DNA from: Lacihabitans sp. CCS-44
GTDB lineage: Bacteria > Bacteroidota > Bacteroidia > Cytophagales > Spirosomataceae
DNA: 64,000 nucleotides
Assembly (NCBI RefSeq): GCF_024343735.1
Contig: NZ_RJUE01000057.1
Span: forward strand, 106,841 to 170,840
Reading direction: 5' to 3'
Both the position numbers and the translations under genes were made by a program. Shown here piece by piece: positions 26,617-34,673 of this stretch (position 1 is the stretch's first letter; every line of letters starts with the position of its first letter). A model generated the notes under the pieces. That model was not told the DNA's origin, made no database searches, and saw nothing but the letters and a program-made list of their open reading frames with translations.

Positions 26617-27633
26617 ATGTTTATTAAATTTCTACCTATTTTTTTATTTTCTATTTTATTCTCTTCCTGCAAAACTCAAGTAATTAAAAGTAATTCAGCC
26701 ATAATTATCAATGGAGCTGACAATAACCTTGATATCCTTGATCTTAAACGACTTCGAATAAAAAGCAAAATAAAGGTCGATGAGAACAAAAACTATTTTG
26801 CACACCATGTGTATTTTTCTAAATCAAAGGAATTTGTCTCAATTGCATTACCAGCTATAGATTTTTCAAAAGGGCATGATGGCATGCACATGATGAATGT
26901 CCCTGGGAGGATTGTTGTGCTGAATTCAAAGAAAGCCAACGTGAAAGTTCAAATTGATGTGCCAACGGCGAACCACAACGCAATTGTCTCTCCGAATGAA
27001 AAAGAAGTATGGACTACTGGCATGAGTCATAAAGGTCGAATATATGTTTACGACTTAGGAACAGGAAAACTTAAAGACCAGATTATGGTTAATGCTGACC
27101 CCTCAGAAATTATATTTTCAAAAGATGAAAAATATGCCGCTGTAGCTTGTGGAGAGAGTAGTTTTGTTACAATTATAGATGTCCACAGCAAAAAAATCAT
27201 AAAAGAAATTAAAGTTGATCCGAATCCAAGCAATGTATGGGCAGGATTTGAAAACAATATCTTCGTTGAAAATTCTCTTCGAAAAACGTTAAACATAATA
27301 GACCTAAACAGCCTAAAAGTTATTGACTTCATTGATTTTGATTTCACACCGGGATTTGCCGTTTATAATGTCCTAAATCGTGAAATTTGGGTTTGCTCAA
27401 AATCAGACGACAATGTATACATCTATAAACAAAAAAACCATAAATGGATAAAGACCGAAAAATTTATATCATCTGGAGGACCTCACATGATAGCATTTTT
27501 TGACGGGTCCACCAAAGCCCTTTTGATAAATCAGTTTGAAAGCACTGTTTTAATTATCGACGCACAAACCAAAAAAGAAATCAAAAGAATAACCACAAGT
27601 GATAAACCAAATGGAATTGCTGTTTGGGAGTAA
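26617..27633 (+). CDS. YncE-like beta-propeller lipoprotein
   Basis: The start is taken at ATG 26617 (MFIKFLPIFLFSILFSSC), where a lipoprotein signal with a lipobox Cys begins; earlier in-frame codons lack an ATG and a signal. The 338 residues contain repeated blades of the YVTN/SMP-30 kind (VYFSKSKEFVSIALPA, TTGMSHKGRIYVYDLGTGKL, NADPSEIIFSKDEKYAAVACG, TSDKPNGIAVWE). It also has a His/Met loop, KGHDGMHMMNVPG, that could bind a metal. It is divergent from the TonB receptor, which suggests a linked outer-surface or periplasmic partner. Role not known. Confidence 0.8.
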   Translation: MFIKFLPIFLFSILFSSCKTQVIKSNSAIIINGADNNLDILDLKRLRIKSKIKVDENKNYFAHHVYFSKSKEFVSIALPAIDFSKGHDGMHMMNVPGRIVVLNSKKANVKVQIDVPTANHNAIVSPNEKEVWTTGMSHKGRIYVYDLGTGKLKDQIMVNADPSEIIFSKDEKYAAVACGESSFVTIIDVHSKKIIKEIKVDPNPSNVWAGFENNIFVENSLRKTLNIIDLNSLKVIDFIDFDFTPGFAVYNVLNREIWVCSKSDDNVYIYKQKNHKWIKTEKFISSGGPHMIAFFDGSTKALLINQFESTVLIIDAQTKKEIKRITTSDKPNGIAVWE

Positions 27634-27756
27634 GTCTGAATTACTGGGTTAAAAAAAAAAAAATAGCACGGATGAGAGAAGCAGGCTAAGAGTTAACACA
27701 GTGATAAATTCAAGTGCGACAGGTTTTCAAAAAGGAAATTTAAATAAAATACCCTT

Positions 27757-27975
27757 TTACTTACTACAGCATGACTCAGAATTTTCTTGTATCGGCGGAC
27801 ATGGCACAGTTCCATAACTACAAAAAACGCAGCAATCACCTTGTAAAGGCTTAAAGACTGTTTTACACGATTCACAATCATAAAAATATTGGCAAGCATC
27901 CGTTGGCATTATTTCCACTTTTTGGTGTCCACAATGAGGACAAGTTATTTCTGATTCTATACTAATATTTGCCAT
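27757..27975 (-). CDS. GDCCVxC-domain protein
   Basis: A 72-residue zinc-ribbon-like protein. Pairs CPHCG (12-16) and CESC are followed by the signature GDCCVFCSYG with CPP after it, and CC near the end. This family accompanies mercury and arsenic genes in many phyla. The repeated Cys pairs suggest metal or metalloid binding in the cytoplasm. It overlaps the last base of MerTP's stop and is the third gene of the ArsR-MerTP operon. Function not proven. Confidence 0.88.
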   Translation of the reverse strand: MANISIESEITCPHCGHQKVEIMPTDACQYFYDCESCKTVFKPLQGDCCVFCSYGTVPCPPIQENSESCCSK

Positions 27976-28592
27976 TATAATTGTTTTTTGTGATTCACGA
28001 CTTTGTAACCAGTTGAATTAATGGCCTTTGTAATTTCCTCAACATTAGTCTTCTTGTTATCAAATTTCACAATTGCATTTCCTTTTTCATAAGAAACTTG
28101 GGATAGCACAATCCCTTTTAATTTACCAATTTCTGATTTTATGTGAGCCTCACAACCTGCACAAGTCATACCACTAATAATAAACTCACTTTTCTGACTT
28201 TTTACGATTTGGTTTACGCCAATGTTAGTTTCTGTTTTTTGGAAAAATAAATGAGAGTAACTTGGAAATGATAAGAGTAAAATTGACAAAATGGTTATCA
28301 TCGTTAAAAATAGTTTAGTTTGAAAAAATGATTCTTTACTATCTGTTTCACAATTGCATTCAAGCGATTCGCCACCTGCTTGTTTTTGTGGTTTTAGTTT
28401 TTGATACCAAGCCAAACCTAAAATAAAAGCTGTTGAGCCAATAAAATAAGGCCTTGCGGGGTCGAGCCACGAAAAAGTGGAAGCAATGCCAGTTGTGCCA
28501 GCCAGAATAGCTAAAACAGGCATAATACAACATAATGAGGATGCCACAGCTGTAATAATACTTAAATTTGGAAGCGAAGTGATAGTTTTCAT
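27975..28592 (-). CDS. MerTP, fused mercuric transport protein
   Basis: A 205-residue protein. The N-terminal part resembles MerT: helix pairs with SSLCCIMPVL (Cys21, Cys22) and further helices near 45-65 and 90-110, with CNC in between. The C-terminus (about 130-205) is a MerP/HMA domain with SGMTCAGC. MerT brings Hg(II) in from a MerP-like shuttle. Fusion into one protein is the Bacteroidota form. It overlaps the ArsR gene by 4 bp (ATGA), so the two are translationally coupled. Without MerA nearby, other thiophilic metals remain possible. Confidence 0.92.
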   Translation of the reverse strand: MKTITSLPNLSIITAVASSLCCIMPVLAILAGTTGIASTFSWLDPARPYFIGSTAFILGLAWYQKLKPQKQAGGESLECNCETDSKESFFQTKLFLTMITILSILLLSFPSYSHLFFQKTETNIGVNQIVKSQKSEFIISGMTCAGCEAHIKSEIGKLKGIVLSQVSYEKGNAIVKFDNKKTNVEEITKAINSTGYKVVNHKKQL

Positions 28593-28963
28593 AATGCTAA
28601 TTTGGCTTGTTGAATATGCTCAAACAATGGTTCTATTACCTTTAAATGATTGGTTTTTAGAGAGTAAAAAACTGTTTGCCCAACTTTGCGAAACTGAATA
28701 AGGTTTGCATCTTTGAGTTTACGAAGATGCTGGGAAACAGCAGGCACAGTCATTTCTAAAATATCAGAAATATCACAAGGACACAATTCAGTTTCTTGGT
28801 TAAGTAAAAACAGAATTTTCAAGCGTACTTCATTTCCTGCTAAACTCAACACTTGAGCAAGATTTGCGAATGAGTTTTCAGCCACCTTAATTTGTTCCTT
28901 GCAGTTCAAAATCTGAGCTTGGTCGGCAAAAACCCTGATACACCTAATTTCTTTCTTTTCCAT
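28589..28963 (-). CDS. ArsR/SmtB-family metal-sensing repressor
   Basis: A 124-residue winged helix protein. The recognition region ISDILEMTVPAVSQHLRKLKDANLIQFRKVG matches ArsR/SmtB. The metal-site motif ELCPCDI (Cys61, Cys63) is the alpha-3 CxC seen in CadC- and ArsR-like sensors; other Cys residues (8, 21) near the N-terminus could complete a CadC-like site. It is the first gene of arsR-merTP-GDCCVxC and likely represses its own promoter at 28986-29024. Confidence 0.92.
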   Translation of the reverse strand: MEKKEIRCIRVFADQAQILNCKEQIKVAENSFANLAQVLSLAGNEVRLKILFLLNQETELCPCDISDILEMTVPAVSQHLRKLKDANLIQFRKVGQTVFYSLKTNHLKVIEPLFEHIQQAKLAL

Positions 28964-28985
28964 CTACAAGTTTTGAATTATGTAA

Positions 28986-29024
28986 CAAATATATAATGAA
29001 ATAATTATTTAAGCAAATGCTTAA
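28986..29024 (-). promoter_or_regulatory. ArsR promoter with overlapping operator
   Basis: On the minus strand, TTTG is followed after 20 bp by TATATTTG (28986-28993), close to the Bacteroidota promoter. The -33 part lies inside a perfect inverted repeat, TTAAGCA-AA-TGCTTAA (29009-29024), 7-bp arms. Overlap of promoter and palindrome directly upstream of arsR is the standard arrangement for repression. Confidence 0.75.
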
Positions 29025-29040
29025 TTAGATAGATAAAAAA

Positions 29041-29069
29041 AATCCCACCGTAAGCACTACAGTGGGATT
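29041..29069 (-). terminator. Rho-independent terminator of the MerR-controlled operon
   Basis: AATCCCAC (29041-29048) pairs with GTGGGATT (29062-29069). On the minus strand the stem is followed by a T tract running into 29034. It ends transcription coming from the redoxin gene and insulates the arsR promoter. Confidence 0.85.
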
Positions 29070-29074
29070 TTGGT

Positions 29075-29650
29075 TTATTTACGATATGTAATAACACACC
29101 CTTTTGCAATAGTGGAATTCACCTTAATTTCTTCTTTTACTAAAATAGAACCAATAGCAGTTTCCACATATTTGGTTGTAATCTTGGTCTCGTCTCGGTT
29201 GTCGTCTATTGCACCAATGTATGCAATTTTATAACTTCCTCTTTTCTTTACCAAAATGACCGTGTGGGTATTTACAACAGCTCCATAAGCAAATGAGACC
29301 TTTTGGTCTGCATCCTGCAAATACTCAAAATTAAATCCCTTTTCACTAGCAACGGATTTCATAGCTGACATTGAATCTGTTGGATCAATAGCCACAACTG
29401 GAAATCCCATTTTCCCATATTTTGATTGCAGTTCCTTAACTCTGTTTTGATACATTTTTGCAATCGGGCAGTTATTGGTTAGAAAAACAAGAATGACCCC
29501 TTTAGAATCTTCAAAACTATCTAAAGATACCGTTTTTCCATCCGTATTTTTCAAACTGAAATCAATGGCCTTACTATTGATTGGTGGGTCAACAGGAGTT
29601 TCTCCACCAGAAAAAATAAAACTTAGAAGGAACAATACGAGAATTTTCAT
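29075..29650 (-). CDS. Secreted redoxin (AhpC/TSA-thioredoxin fold)
   Basis: A 191-residue exported protein (signal residues 1-15) with a thioredoxin-fold redoxin core: PPINSKAIDFSLKNTDGK, GVILVFLTNNCPIAKMYQNRV. A single Cys sits in the NNCPIAK motif where TlpA-like proteins have CxxC, as in the 'redoxin/thiol-disulfide' subgroup often found with metal genes. FAYGAVVNTHTVILVKK is the cis-Pro-like region. A second Cys, near the C-terminus, is in KGCVITYRK. It is the last gene of the MerR-controlled operon and may handle thiol damage from metals (inference). Confidence 0.82.
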   Translation of the reverse strand: MKILVLFLLSFIFSGGETPVDPPINSKAIDFSLKNTDGKTVSLDSFEDSKGVILVFLTNNCPIAKMYQNRVKELQSKYGKMGFPVVAIDPTDSMSAMKSVASEKGFNFEYLQDADQKVSFAYGAVVNTHTVILVKKRGSYKIAYIGAIDDNRDETKITTKYVETAIGSILVKEEIKVNSTIAKGCVITYRK

Positions 29651-29683
29651 AAGATTTTTGTTAAAAATTTGAGAACTAATTTT

Positions 29684-30064
29684 TTATAACGAAAGTTCGG
29701 TTTTGATAAAATCCTTGACCCCCTTAGGGCCCGTTAATGCCAGATAAACGTACTTTTTTTCCGCCGAAACCGAAATGTCAAAATTGAAAAAGTCGCAACA
29801 CTGTCTTTCAGTTTTAATGAAGTCTGTCAACATACTTATGGTTTCATCACTATCTTTAAAAGTATATTTTATGCCATTTTTAAGTTCTTTTTTTTCGACA
29901 ATTTCCTTTTTCAAATTTGCAATTACTGTCTCTTTTCGCTCCCTAAATTCAGCAGATGTTAATTTGCACGCCATTGTTGAGCTTTCTCCACAACAAGCTT
30001 CTTTTTTTTGAGCCATCCCTTGCAAACTACAAAGAAAGAGTCCTAAAATCGTTAATTTTTTCAT
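29684..30064 (-). CDS. Small secreted Cys protein with ERxCCxFF motif
   Basis: A 126-residue protein with a signal peptide (ending GMAQK), then ACCGESSTMACKL, a charged helical middle and the motif TERQCCDFFNFDISVS, followed by a KYVYLALTGPKGVKDFI segment. Similar ECC-F motifs occur in small proteins encoded beside mercury genes, but I cannot name the family. The Cys pairs suggest metal or metalloid capture. It is in line with YnfA (28 bp) and redoxin (34 bp). Confidence 0.65.
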   Translation of the reverse strand: MKKLTILGLFLCSLQGMAQKKEACCGESSTMACKLTSAEFRERKETVIANLKKEIVEKKELKNGIKYTFKDSDETISMLTDFIKTERQCCDFFNFDISVSAEKKYVYLALTGPKGVKDFIKTELSL

Positions 30065-30091
30065 TTCTTAAATAATTGATTTTTAATAAGT

Positions 30092-30421
30092 TTATTGCCT
30101 TTTAGCAAAGAAAATGATTAAAATTCCGATGAAAACTATTAATGAACCGATGATGTCATGCTTGGTGGGTTTGAAATCGTCAAAAACATAAGCCCAAATA
30201 AGCGACATAATAATGAAAACGCCACCATAAGCTGCATAAGTTCTTGCAAAGTTATTGGGTTGAAATGTTGCTACAAATCCATAAGAAATAAGCAAAATAG
30301 CACCCGAAAAGCCATACCATGCCGATTTTTCATTTTTCAACCAAATCCATATCAAATATCCACCGCCAATTTCGCACAGACCAGCAAGAAAATAAATAGC
30401 TATTACCTTTACAAATGCCAT
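30092..30421 (-). CDS. YnfA-family small membrane transporter
   Basis: A 109-residue, four-helix protein matching the YnfA/UPF0060 family: AIYFLAGLCEIGGGYLIWIWL, ARTYAAYGGVFI, WAYVFDDFKPTKHDIIGSLIVFIG. Family members resemble small multidrug transporters and are widely placed in mercury and other resistance operons in Bacteroidota. It is 11 bp after the MerC-like gene. Cargo unknown. Confidence 0.92.
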   Translation of the reverse strand: MAFVKVIAIYFLAGLCEIGGGYLIWIWLKNEKSAWYGFSGAILLISYGFVATFQPNNFARTYAAYGGVFIIMSLIWAYVFDDFKPTKHDIIGSLIVFIGILIIFFAKRQ

Positions 30422-30432
30422 AAATACTTGAT

Positions 30433-30714
30433 TTAAGATTCCTTGCCTTTACAATCGCAGTTTACATCACATACTGTCGCACAAGATTTTGAATTTTGTT
30501 TCTTTTTGTAAAAATAGTAAACTAAAAACAAAGCAGCTACAGACACTGCTAAAACTCCTGCCTTTTCAAGATACATAGCAATTAATCCCAATGAACTAAT
30601 ACCAAAAAAAGCCCCAATAAATGGAAACGTGCAACAAACTCCACAAAGTAGGATACCTCCAACTCCAAGTTTTTTTGCTGCTTTTAAAGAACTTTCGCCC
30701 ATGTTGTTTTTCAT
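30433..30714 (-). CDS. MerC/MerF-like small membrane protein
   Basis: A 93-residue protein with two hydrophobic helices (about 18-42 and 50-68). The first begins GILLCGVCCTFPFIGAFFG, with a CxxCC where MerF and MerC carry their mercury-binding Cys pair. The C-terminus is Cys-rich (SKSCATVCDVNCDCKG). This fits a thiophilic-metal importer. It is the first gene of the operon driven by the MerR-type promoter at 30733-30766. A second ATG at residue 5 is an alternative start. Exact family not certain. Confidence 0.75.
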   Translation of the reverse strand: MKNNMGESSLKAAKKLGVGGILLCGVCCTFPFIGAFFGISSLGLIAMYLEKAGVLAVSVAALFLVYYFYKKKQNSKSCATVCDVNCDCKGKES

Positions 30715-30724
30715 CTTTTAAATT

Positions 30725-30766
30725 TATATTTGCAAATATAAACCGTGGAGTATAGTCCACTGTCAA
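30725..30766. promoter_or_regulatory. Divergent MerR-type promoter/operator
   Basis: On the minus strand TTGACA (30761-30766) and TATATTTG (30733-30740) are 20 bp apart. Between them is the near-palindrome GTGGACTATACTCCAC (30745-30760 as its complement; 14 of 16 symmetric). A dyad in an over-long spacer is the hallmark of MerR activation. The perfect palindrome TATATTTGCAAATATA (30725-30740) puts a second TATATTTG on the plus strand facing merR, with TTG 18 bp upstream at 30704-30706. Confidence 0.8.
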
Positions 30767-30793
30767 GCGAAATTTTAAAAACTTTTTAAAAAA

Positions 30794-31186
30794 ATGTTAA
30801 TTGGAGAGCTTTCAACCAAAACTGGTTTATCCAGGGATACGATCAGGTTTTACGAAAAACAAGGGCTGATTTCGATAGGTAGAAAGGAGAGACGTGAGAA
30901 TAATTATAAAGAGTATTCCGAAGGTACTTTTCAAAAACTCATTTCAATCAAGAGAATAAAGAGTTTTGGTTTTACATTAAATGAAACGGAAGAGTTTTTA
31001 GCTTTGCTCGATAGAGATGCAGCAACTTGTGAAAATGTTGCTGAGAAAATGAGTAAAAAACTGTGTGAAATTGACGAAAAAATCAGAGAATTGCAGGAAT
31101 TGAAAACCTCACTTTCGGGCAATTTGAAGGCTTGCTTAAGTAGCTGTTGTGAATCAGATAGTAATAATTGTCAGATGTTTTCATAG
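30794..31186 (+). CDS. MerR-family metal-responsive regulator
   Basis: A 130-residue regulator. N-terminal winged HTH: LIGELSTKTGLSRDTIRFYEKQGLI. A long dimerisation helix (about 80-112) has a Cys at the start (ATCENVAEKMSKKLCEIDEKI) and a C-terminal cluster CLSSCCESDSNNCQ. The positions recall the Cys ligands of MerR, PbrR and CadR, so it should sense Hg, Pb or Cd. It is transcribed away from the MerC-like operon and would control both directions from 30725-30766. Confidence 0.92.
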   Translation: MLIGELSTKTGLSRDTIRFYEKQGLISIGRKERRENNYKEYSEGTFQKLISIKRIKSFGFTLNETEEFLALLDRDAATCENVAEKMSKKLCEIDEKIRELQELKTSLSGNLKACLSSCCESDSNNCQMFS

Positions 31187-31284
31187 TAATTAGGCTTAAC
31201 AGCGTTTATTTTCATTTTCCAAATCATAAAAGTGCCTATAACTCAGAAAGGCTGATACGAAAGAGCAAACGAATAGATTTCTAT

Positions 31285-32037
31285 CTATTTACTTTTCGCT
31301 TTGTCATAATGTTCGTCATAGTCGGGGCGAATTGTCCCCATAATTCTGTCCCAAAAGGTAAAATAAAGCCCATAATTGCCATCAAAATATTGGTGGTGCA
31401 TATTGTGATTTACAGAAGTGTTTATCCATTTACCAAACCAATTTTTACTGAACCCTTTGGGATAAAGTTCAAAGCCCAAATGCCCGTAAACGTTATAAAT
31501 TAAGCTACAAATAAAGAAAACTATCAAATGCCAATCTTGCAATGGTATAATGAAAAGCAATAAAACAAAAATTCCTGACTCCAAAATTGCTTCGATTGGG
31601 TGAAAAGCATAAGCTGCCCAAGGTGAAGGATTTGTAGATTTATGATGAATTAAATGCACAAATTTGAAAAGCAATTTATTGTGCATCAGCCTGTGAAGCC
31701 AATAAAAATAAGCATCGTGAATAAAAATCATCAAAATAAATGCTGAAAAAAAATACAGTTTACTATGCTGGTTAATGTCGGTATAATATAGGGTGTATGG
31801 TCTGATACCGTCATTAAAAAGAATGAAAACAGGTGGAAATGAAAAAATGATAATAGAAATTATGGAATAGAATATTTCTCTTCGATAATCTTTGCTCTGC
31901 GGAAATTTGCTTTGTATTTTTTTTAATTCTATCTTTTCTTTAAAAAAAATGTAGAAAATCGTAAAGGCAATACTCGCCGTAAGAAAATAATTTCGTGCAT
32001 TTTCTAACAAAATTCCGATGATTTTTGACCATTCCAT
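31285..32037 (-). CDS. Sterol desaturase/fatty-acid hydroxylase family protein
   Basis: A 250-residue membrane protein with the eight-His di-iron signature: HDAYFYWLHRLMH, HLIHHKST, and NHNMHHQYFDGNYG. About four hydrophobic helices surround them. It would hydroxylate or desaturate a lipid at the membrane using O2. It is convergent with merR and lies downstream of a Crp gene. No link to metals is evident. Substrate unknown. Confidence 0.9.
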   Translation of the reverse strand: MEWSKIIGILLENARNYFLTASIAFTIFYIFFKEKIELKKIQSKFPQSKDYRREIFYSIISIIIFSFPPVFILFNDGIRPYTLYYTDINQHSKLYFFSAFILMIFIHDAYFYWLHRLMHNKLLFKFVHLIHHKSTNPSPWAAYAFHPIEAILESGIFVLLLFIIPLQDWHLIVFFICSLIYNVYGHLGFELYPKGFSKNWFGKWINTSVNHNMHHQYFDGNYGLYFTFWDRIMGTIRPDYDEHYDKAKSK

Positions 32038-32095
32038 TTTTGAATATTTAAAATTTTGGTCAAAAGTAGGAATGTACCTTACAGATAAAAATAAC

Positions 32096-32683
32096 TCAGG
32101 TTACTTTCGTGTTTTGTGTAAGCCTTTTTCTTATTCTGCTTAAACTTTGTGGCTCAATACCTAAAAAAGAAGCTATAAATTTGATAGAAATTCTATTATT
32201 TGCAGTTGGATATTGGTTTAAAAATTTCAAATATCTTTCAGTAGGTGTTTCTTTTCTTTCTGCTTCGTTGGCTTTTATTTGCATCAAAGATTCGTCAAAA
32301 AGCAAATGCCTAAAAATGGATTCAAATTTTGGATTTAATTCGAGGATTTTTGGAAGGTCGTTTTTTTTCAAAATTAGTGCTTCACAATCTTCAAGTGCCA
32401 CAAAGTTTTTATGTGATGAAATTTCTTGTAAAAGACCTTCCAAATAGGTGAAAAAGCAATTTTCAAAAATAAATTGAGTCGTTAATTCCTTGCCGTCATC
32501 GTGCAAATAACTACGAATAAGCCCCGAATTAAGGAAGCCGATAAAATGACAATATTCTCCTTCTTTGATGATAAAATCATTTTTTGAATAATTTTTGGTA
32601 GAAATATATGGTTGAATTTGTAAAATTTCTTCGTCTGAAATTTCAATTTTTGAGCGTATAAATATTTTGAGCTTATCAAGCAT
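32096..32683 (-). CDS. Crp/Fnr-family transcription regulator
   Basis: A 195-residue protein. Residues about 10-120 form a cyclic-nucleotide-binding-like beta-barrel (YSKNDFIIKEGEYCHFIGFLNSGLIRSY). The C-terminus has the short helix-turn-helix KFIASFLGIEPQSLSRIRKRL, typical of Bacteroidota Crp homologues. The glycine-rich nucleotide loop is not well conserved, so cAMP binding is doubtful. It directly abuts the nitrobindin-like gene (32684). Confidence 0.9.
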   Translation of the reverse strand: MLDKLKIFIRSKIEISDEEILQIQPYISTKNYSKNDFIIKEGEYCHFIGFLNSGLIRSYLHDDGKELTTQFIFENCFFTYLEGLLQEISSHKNFVALEDCEALILKKNDLPKILELNPKFESIFRHLLFDESLMQIKANEAERKETPTERYLKFLNQYPTANNRISIKFIASFLGIEPQSLSRIRKRLTQNTKVT

Positions 32684-33211
32684 TTATTGTTTTTGCAATT
32701 TTACTTTCGAATAAACCTCAAAACCTTTATTTGGTTCAGCAATTTCAAAAACTTCTTCAATTTCTGTTTCACTAATTAAATGATAAGTTTCTTTTGCTCG
32801 GTATCCTTTTGGTATATTTTCAATGGCTGTTGAAACAAATACCAGCGTTTTTTTATCAGCCGAAATACTGTCGAGTGAGAATTCGTTTACAAAACCCTCC
32901 ATGTGAAATTGGCGAAGTTTAAAATTTTTAATGCCTTTATCATAGCTAAAATAGCCAATATCTTCATGAATTTCGCCATTTGGGTTTTTGTCGCTTGGCG
33001 GGTAAGTCGATTTGTTTTTTATCTCAATAAAATTTTTGTTCAGAATTAAATTGTAACTTCTATCATAAACACCTGTTCCAGGTTCGCCACCGCCAATGCC
33101 TTTCCATTGCCCCAAAAATGGCTTTAAAGGCAACCAAATACTGTCTTTTTTTGATGTTTGTGCAACTAAAAAAGTTGGAAAAAAGAGAACAATTAAAAAT
33201 GTTTTTTTCAT
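32684..33211 (-). CDS. Secreted nitrobindin/FABP-like beta-barrel protein
   Basis: The start is taken at ATG 33211 (MKKTFLIVLFFPTFLVAQ), which gives a clean signal peptide. The body has LKPFLGQWKGIGGGEPGTGVYDRSY, the opening strand pair of nitrobindin/THAP4-like (heme-binding beta-barrel) domains, with further alternating strands to the end. The domain in other proteins binds haem or fatty acids. It is next to a Crp regulator and a hydroxylase, so the trio may be one small operon with lipid or haem substrate. Function not established. Confidence 0.75.
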   Translation of the reverse strand: MKKTFLIVLFFPTFLVAQTSKKDSIWLPLKPFLGQWKGIGGGEPGTGVYDRSYNLILNKNFIEIKNKSTYPPSDKNPNGEIHEDIGYFSYDKGIKNFKLRQFHMEGFVNEFSLDSISADKKTLVFVSTAIENIPKGYRAKETYHLISETEIEEVFEIAEPNKGFEVYSKVKLQKQ

Positions 33212-33359
33212 AAAATCAGATATTGCTTCGTTTAAAACTACAGAACAGAAAATTTTGAGTTGTTTCAAAAGGGGTTATATCGTCTTCGGTTATGCAGCGA
33301 ATCTTCTCAAAACCTTTCTTTATTTCAGCCGATAAAGTTACTTCATTTTATTGTTTTAT

Positions 33360-33461
33360 TTGCAAGCCTTGAAATCCTCATTATCAAATAACTTAAAAAA
33401 TTGCATGAGCAATTGTTGCCAATCAGAAAGCAACAATTGCCAGATGTTAAGTGCAAACTAA
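33360..33461 (+). pseudogene. C-terminal fragment of a MerR-family regulator
   Basis: The frame LQALKSSLSNNLKNCMSN continues CCQSESNNCQMLSAN to a stop at 33459-33461. It aligns with the tail of the intact regulator at 30794-31186 (LQELKTSLSGNLKACLSS, CCESDSNNCQMFS). Nothing upstream of 33360 matches the remaining protein, so only the last third is left. It marks a second metal-sensing regulator lost here, next to the MFS gene. Confidence 0.75.
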
Positions 33462-34663
33462 TTTTTTAAATCAGGCATTCTTATTTGTATGATAACTGAC
33501 GAGCAGATGGTGATAACTCCTATTAAAAGAATAGCATATTGTATACCGAAAATATCGGCAGTTATTCCTGAAATAATAGCCCCAAAAGCATACCCCAAAT
33601 CACGCCAAAGTCTAAAGGTTCCAATACTTTCTGCTCTTTGGTTGGGGTTGGTAGCTTGGGCAATTGTTGATAGAAAAGTAGGATAAACCAAAGCTGTACC
33701 AATACCTAAAAAAGCTGATAAGATGGCTAAAAAATAGAAATCCTTTGCAAAAATTAATAATATAATAGCTATGCCCTGCAAAAACATTCCCCAAAAAAGC
33801 ATTTTTTTCTTAGAGTAAATATCCGACATTTTTCCAGTAAAAAGCTGCCCAATTCCCCAAAACGTAGGATATATTGCGGTAATAATACCTATATTCTGAT
33901 TATTTAGCTTTAATTGCAGTAACAAAATTGGCAAAAGACCCCAAATCATGCCATCGTTTAGATTATTGACAAGCCCAGCCTGTGTTACCGAACTCAATGT
34001 CTTATCTGTAAATGTAGTTGTCATAAATACATTTTCTGCATTTGTAATCGTTGAATTTTTTGCTTCTTGCGAAACATGAGTTTTAGTATCCTTCACCCAA
34101 ATAATAGTTAATAAAAAACCCAAAACAGCTATGACGATTCCAATATAAAAAGGGTAGGGACGAACACCATAATTTTGAGCAATAAAACCCGTCAGAAAGG
34201 CAACAATTCCAACTGCCAAATAACCTGCAAACTCGTTGATTCCCATTGCCAAACCTCGTTGTTTTTCACCAACCAAATCCATTTTCATTACAACTGTGCT
34301 ACTCCAAGTAAGTCCCTGACTAATACCCAGTAGAATATTTGCAAAAATAATCCAAGACCAATTGTTTGCATATATGATAACAAAAGGTATCGGTAGTGCT
34401 AAAAGCCAACCAATAATTAGCAAATTTCTTCGACCAATTCTATTGGCTAACTTTCCTGTAAAATAATTTGCTATGGCTTTTGTAATACCAAATGCAACGA
34501 TAAATGAAAGTATTGCGGATTTTGAGGATATACCAAATTCTGTTTCAGCCAATTGTGGAATAATTGAACGTTCTAAACCTACCATGCCGCCTACGAAGGC
34601 ATTTACGATGACCAACAAACCAAACTGCTTCCAATTTTCTTTAAGTCCTAATTTTGTTTCCAT
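33458..34663 (-). CDS. MFS transporter
   Basis: The start is taken at ATG 34663 (METKLGLKENWKQFG), which leaves 10 bp after the rhodanese-MBL stop. About 401 residues with twelve hydrophobic helices. The cytoplasmic loops carry the MFS signatures GKLANRIGRRNLLIIG and FTGKMSDIYSKKKMLFWG. It also has GINEFAGYLAVG. Substrate unknown. Co-transcription with the sulphur-handling rhodanese-MBL gene suggests export of a sulphur or metal-related compound, as inference only. Confidence 0.88.
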   Translation of the reverse strand: METKLGLKENWKQFGLLVIVNAFVGGMVGLERSIIPQLAETEFGISSKSAILSFIVAFGITKAIANYFTGKLANRIGRRNLLIIGWLLALPIPFVIIYANNWSWIIFANILLGISQGLTWSSTVVMKMDLVGEKQRGLAMGINEFAGYLAVGIVAFLTGFIAQNYGVRPYPFYIGIVIAVLGFLLTIIWVKDTKTHVSQEAKNSTITNAENVFMTTTFTDKTLSSVTQAGLVNNLNDGMIWGLLPILLLQLKLNNQNIGIITAIYPTFWGIGQLFTGKMSDIYSKKKMLFWGMFLQGIAIILLIFAKDFYFLAILSAFLGIGTALVYPTFLSTIAQATNPNQRAESIGTFRLWRDLGYAFGAIISGITADIFGIQYAILLIGVITICSSVIIQIRMPDLKN

Positions 34664-34673
34664 GATATTGATT

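Noticed and set aside
27693..27899. 68-residue frame overlapping the GDCCVxC gene
   Set aside because: It is in another frame of the same strand and would be incompatible with the clear zinc-ribbon motifs of 27757-27975.
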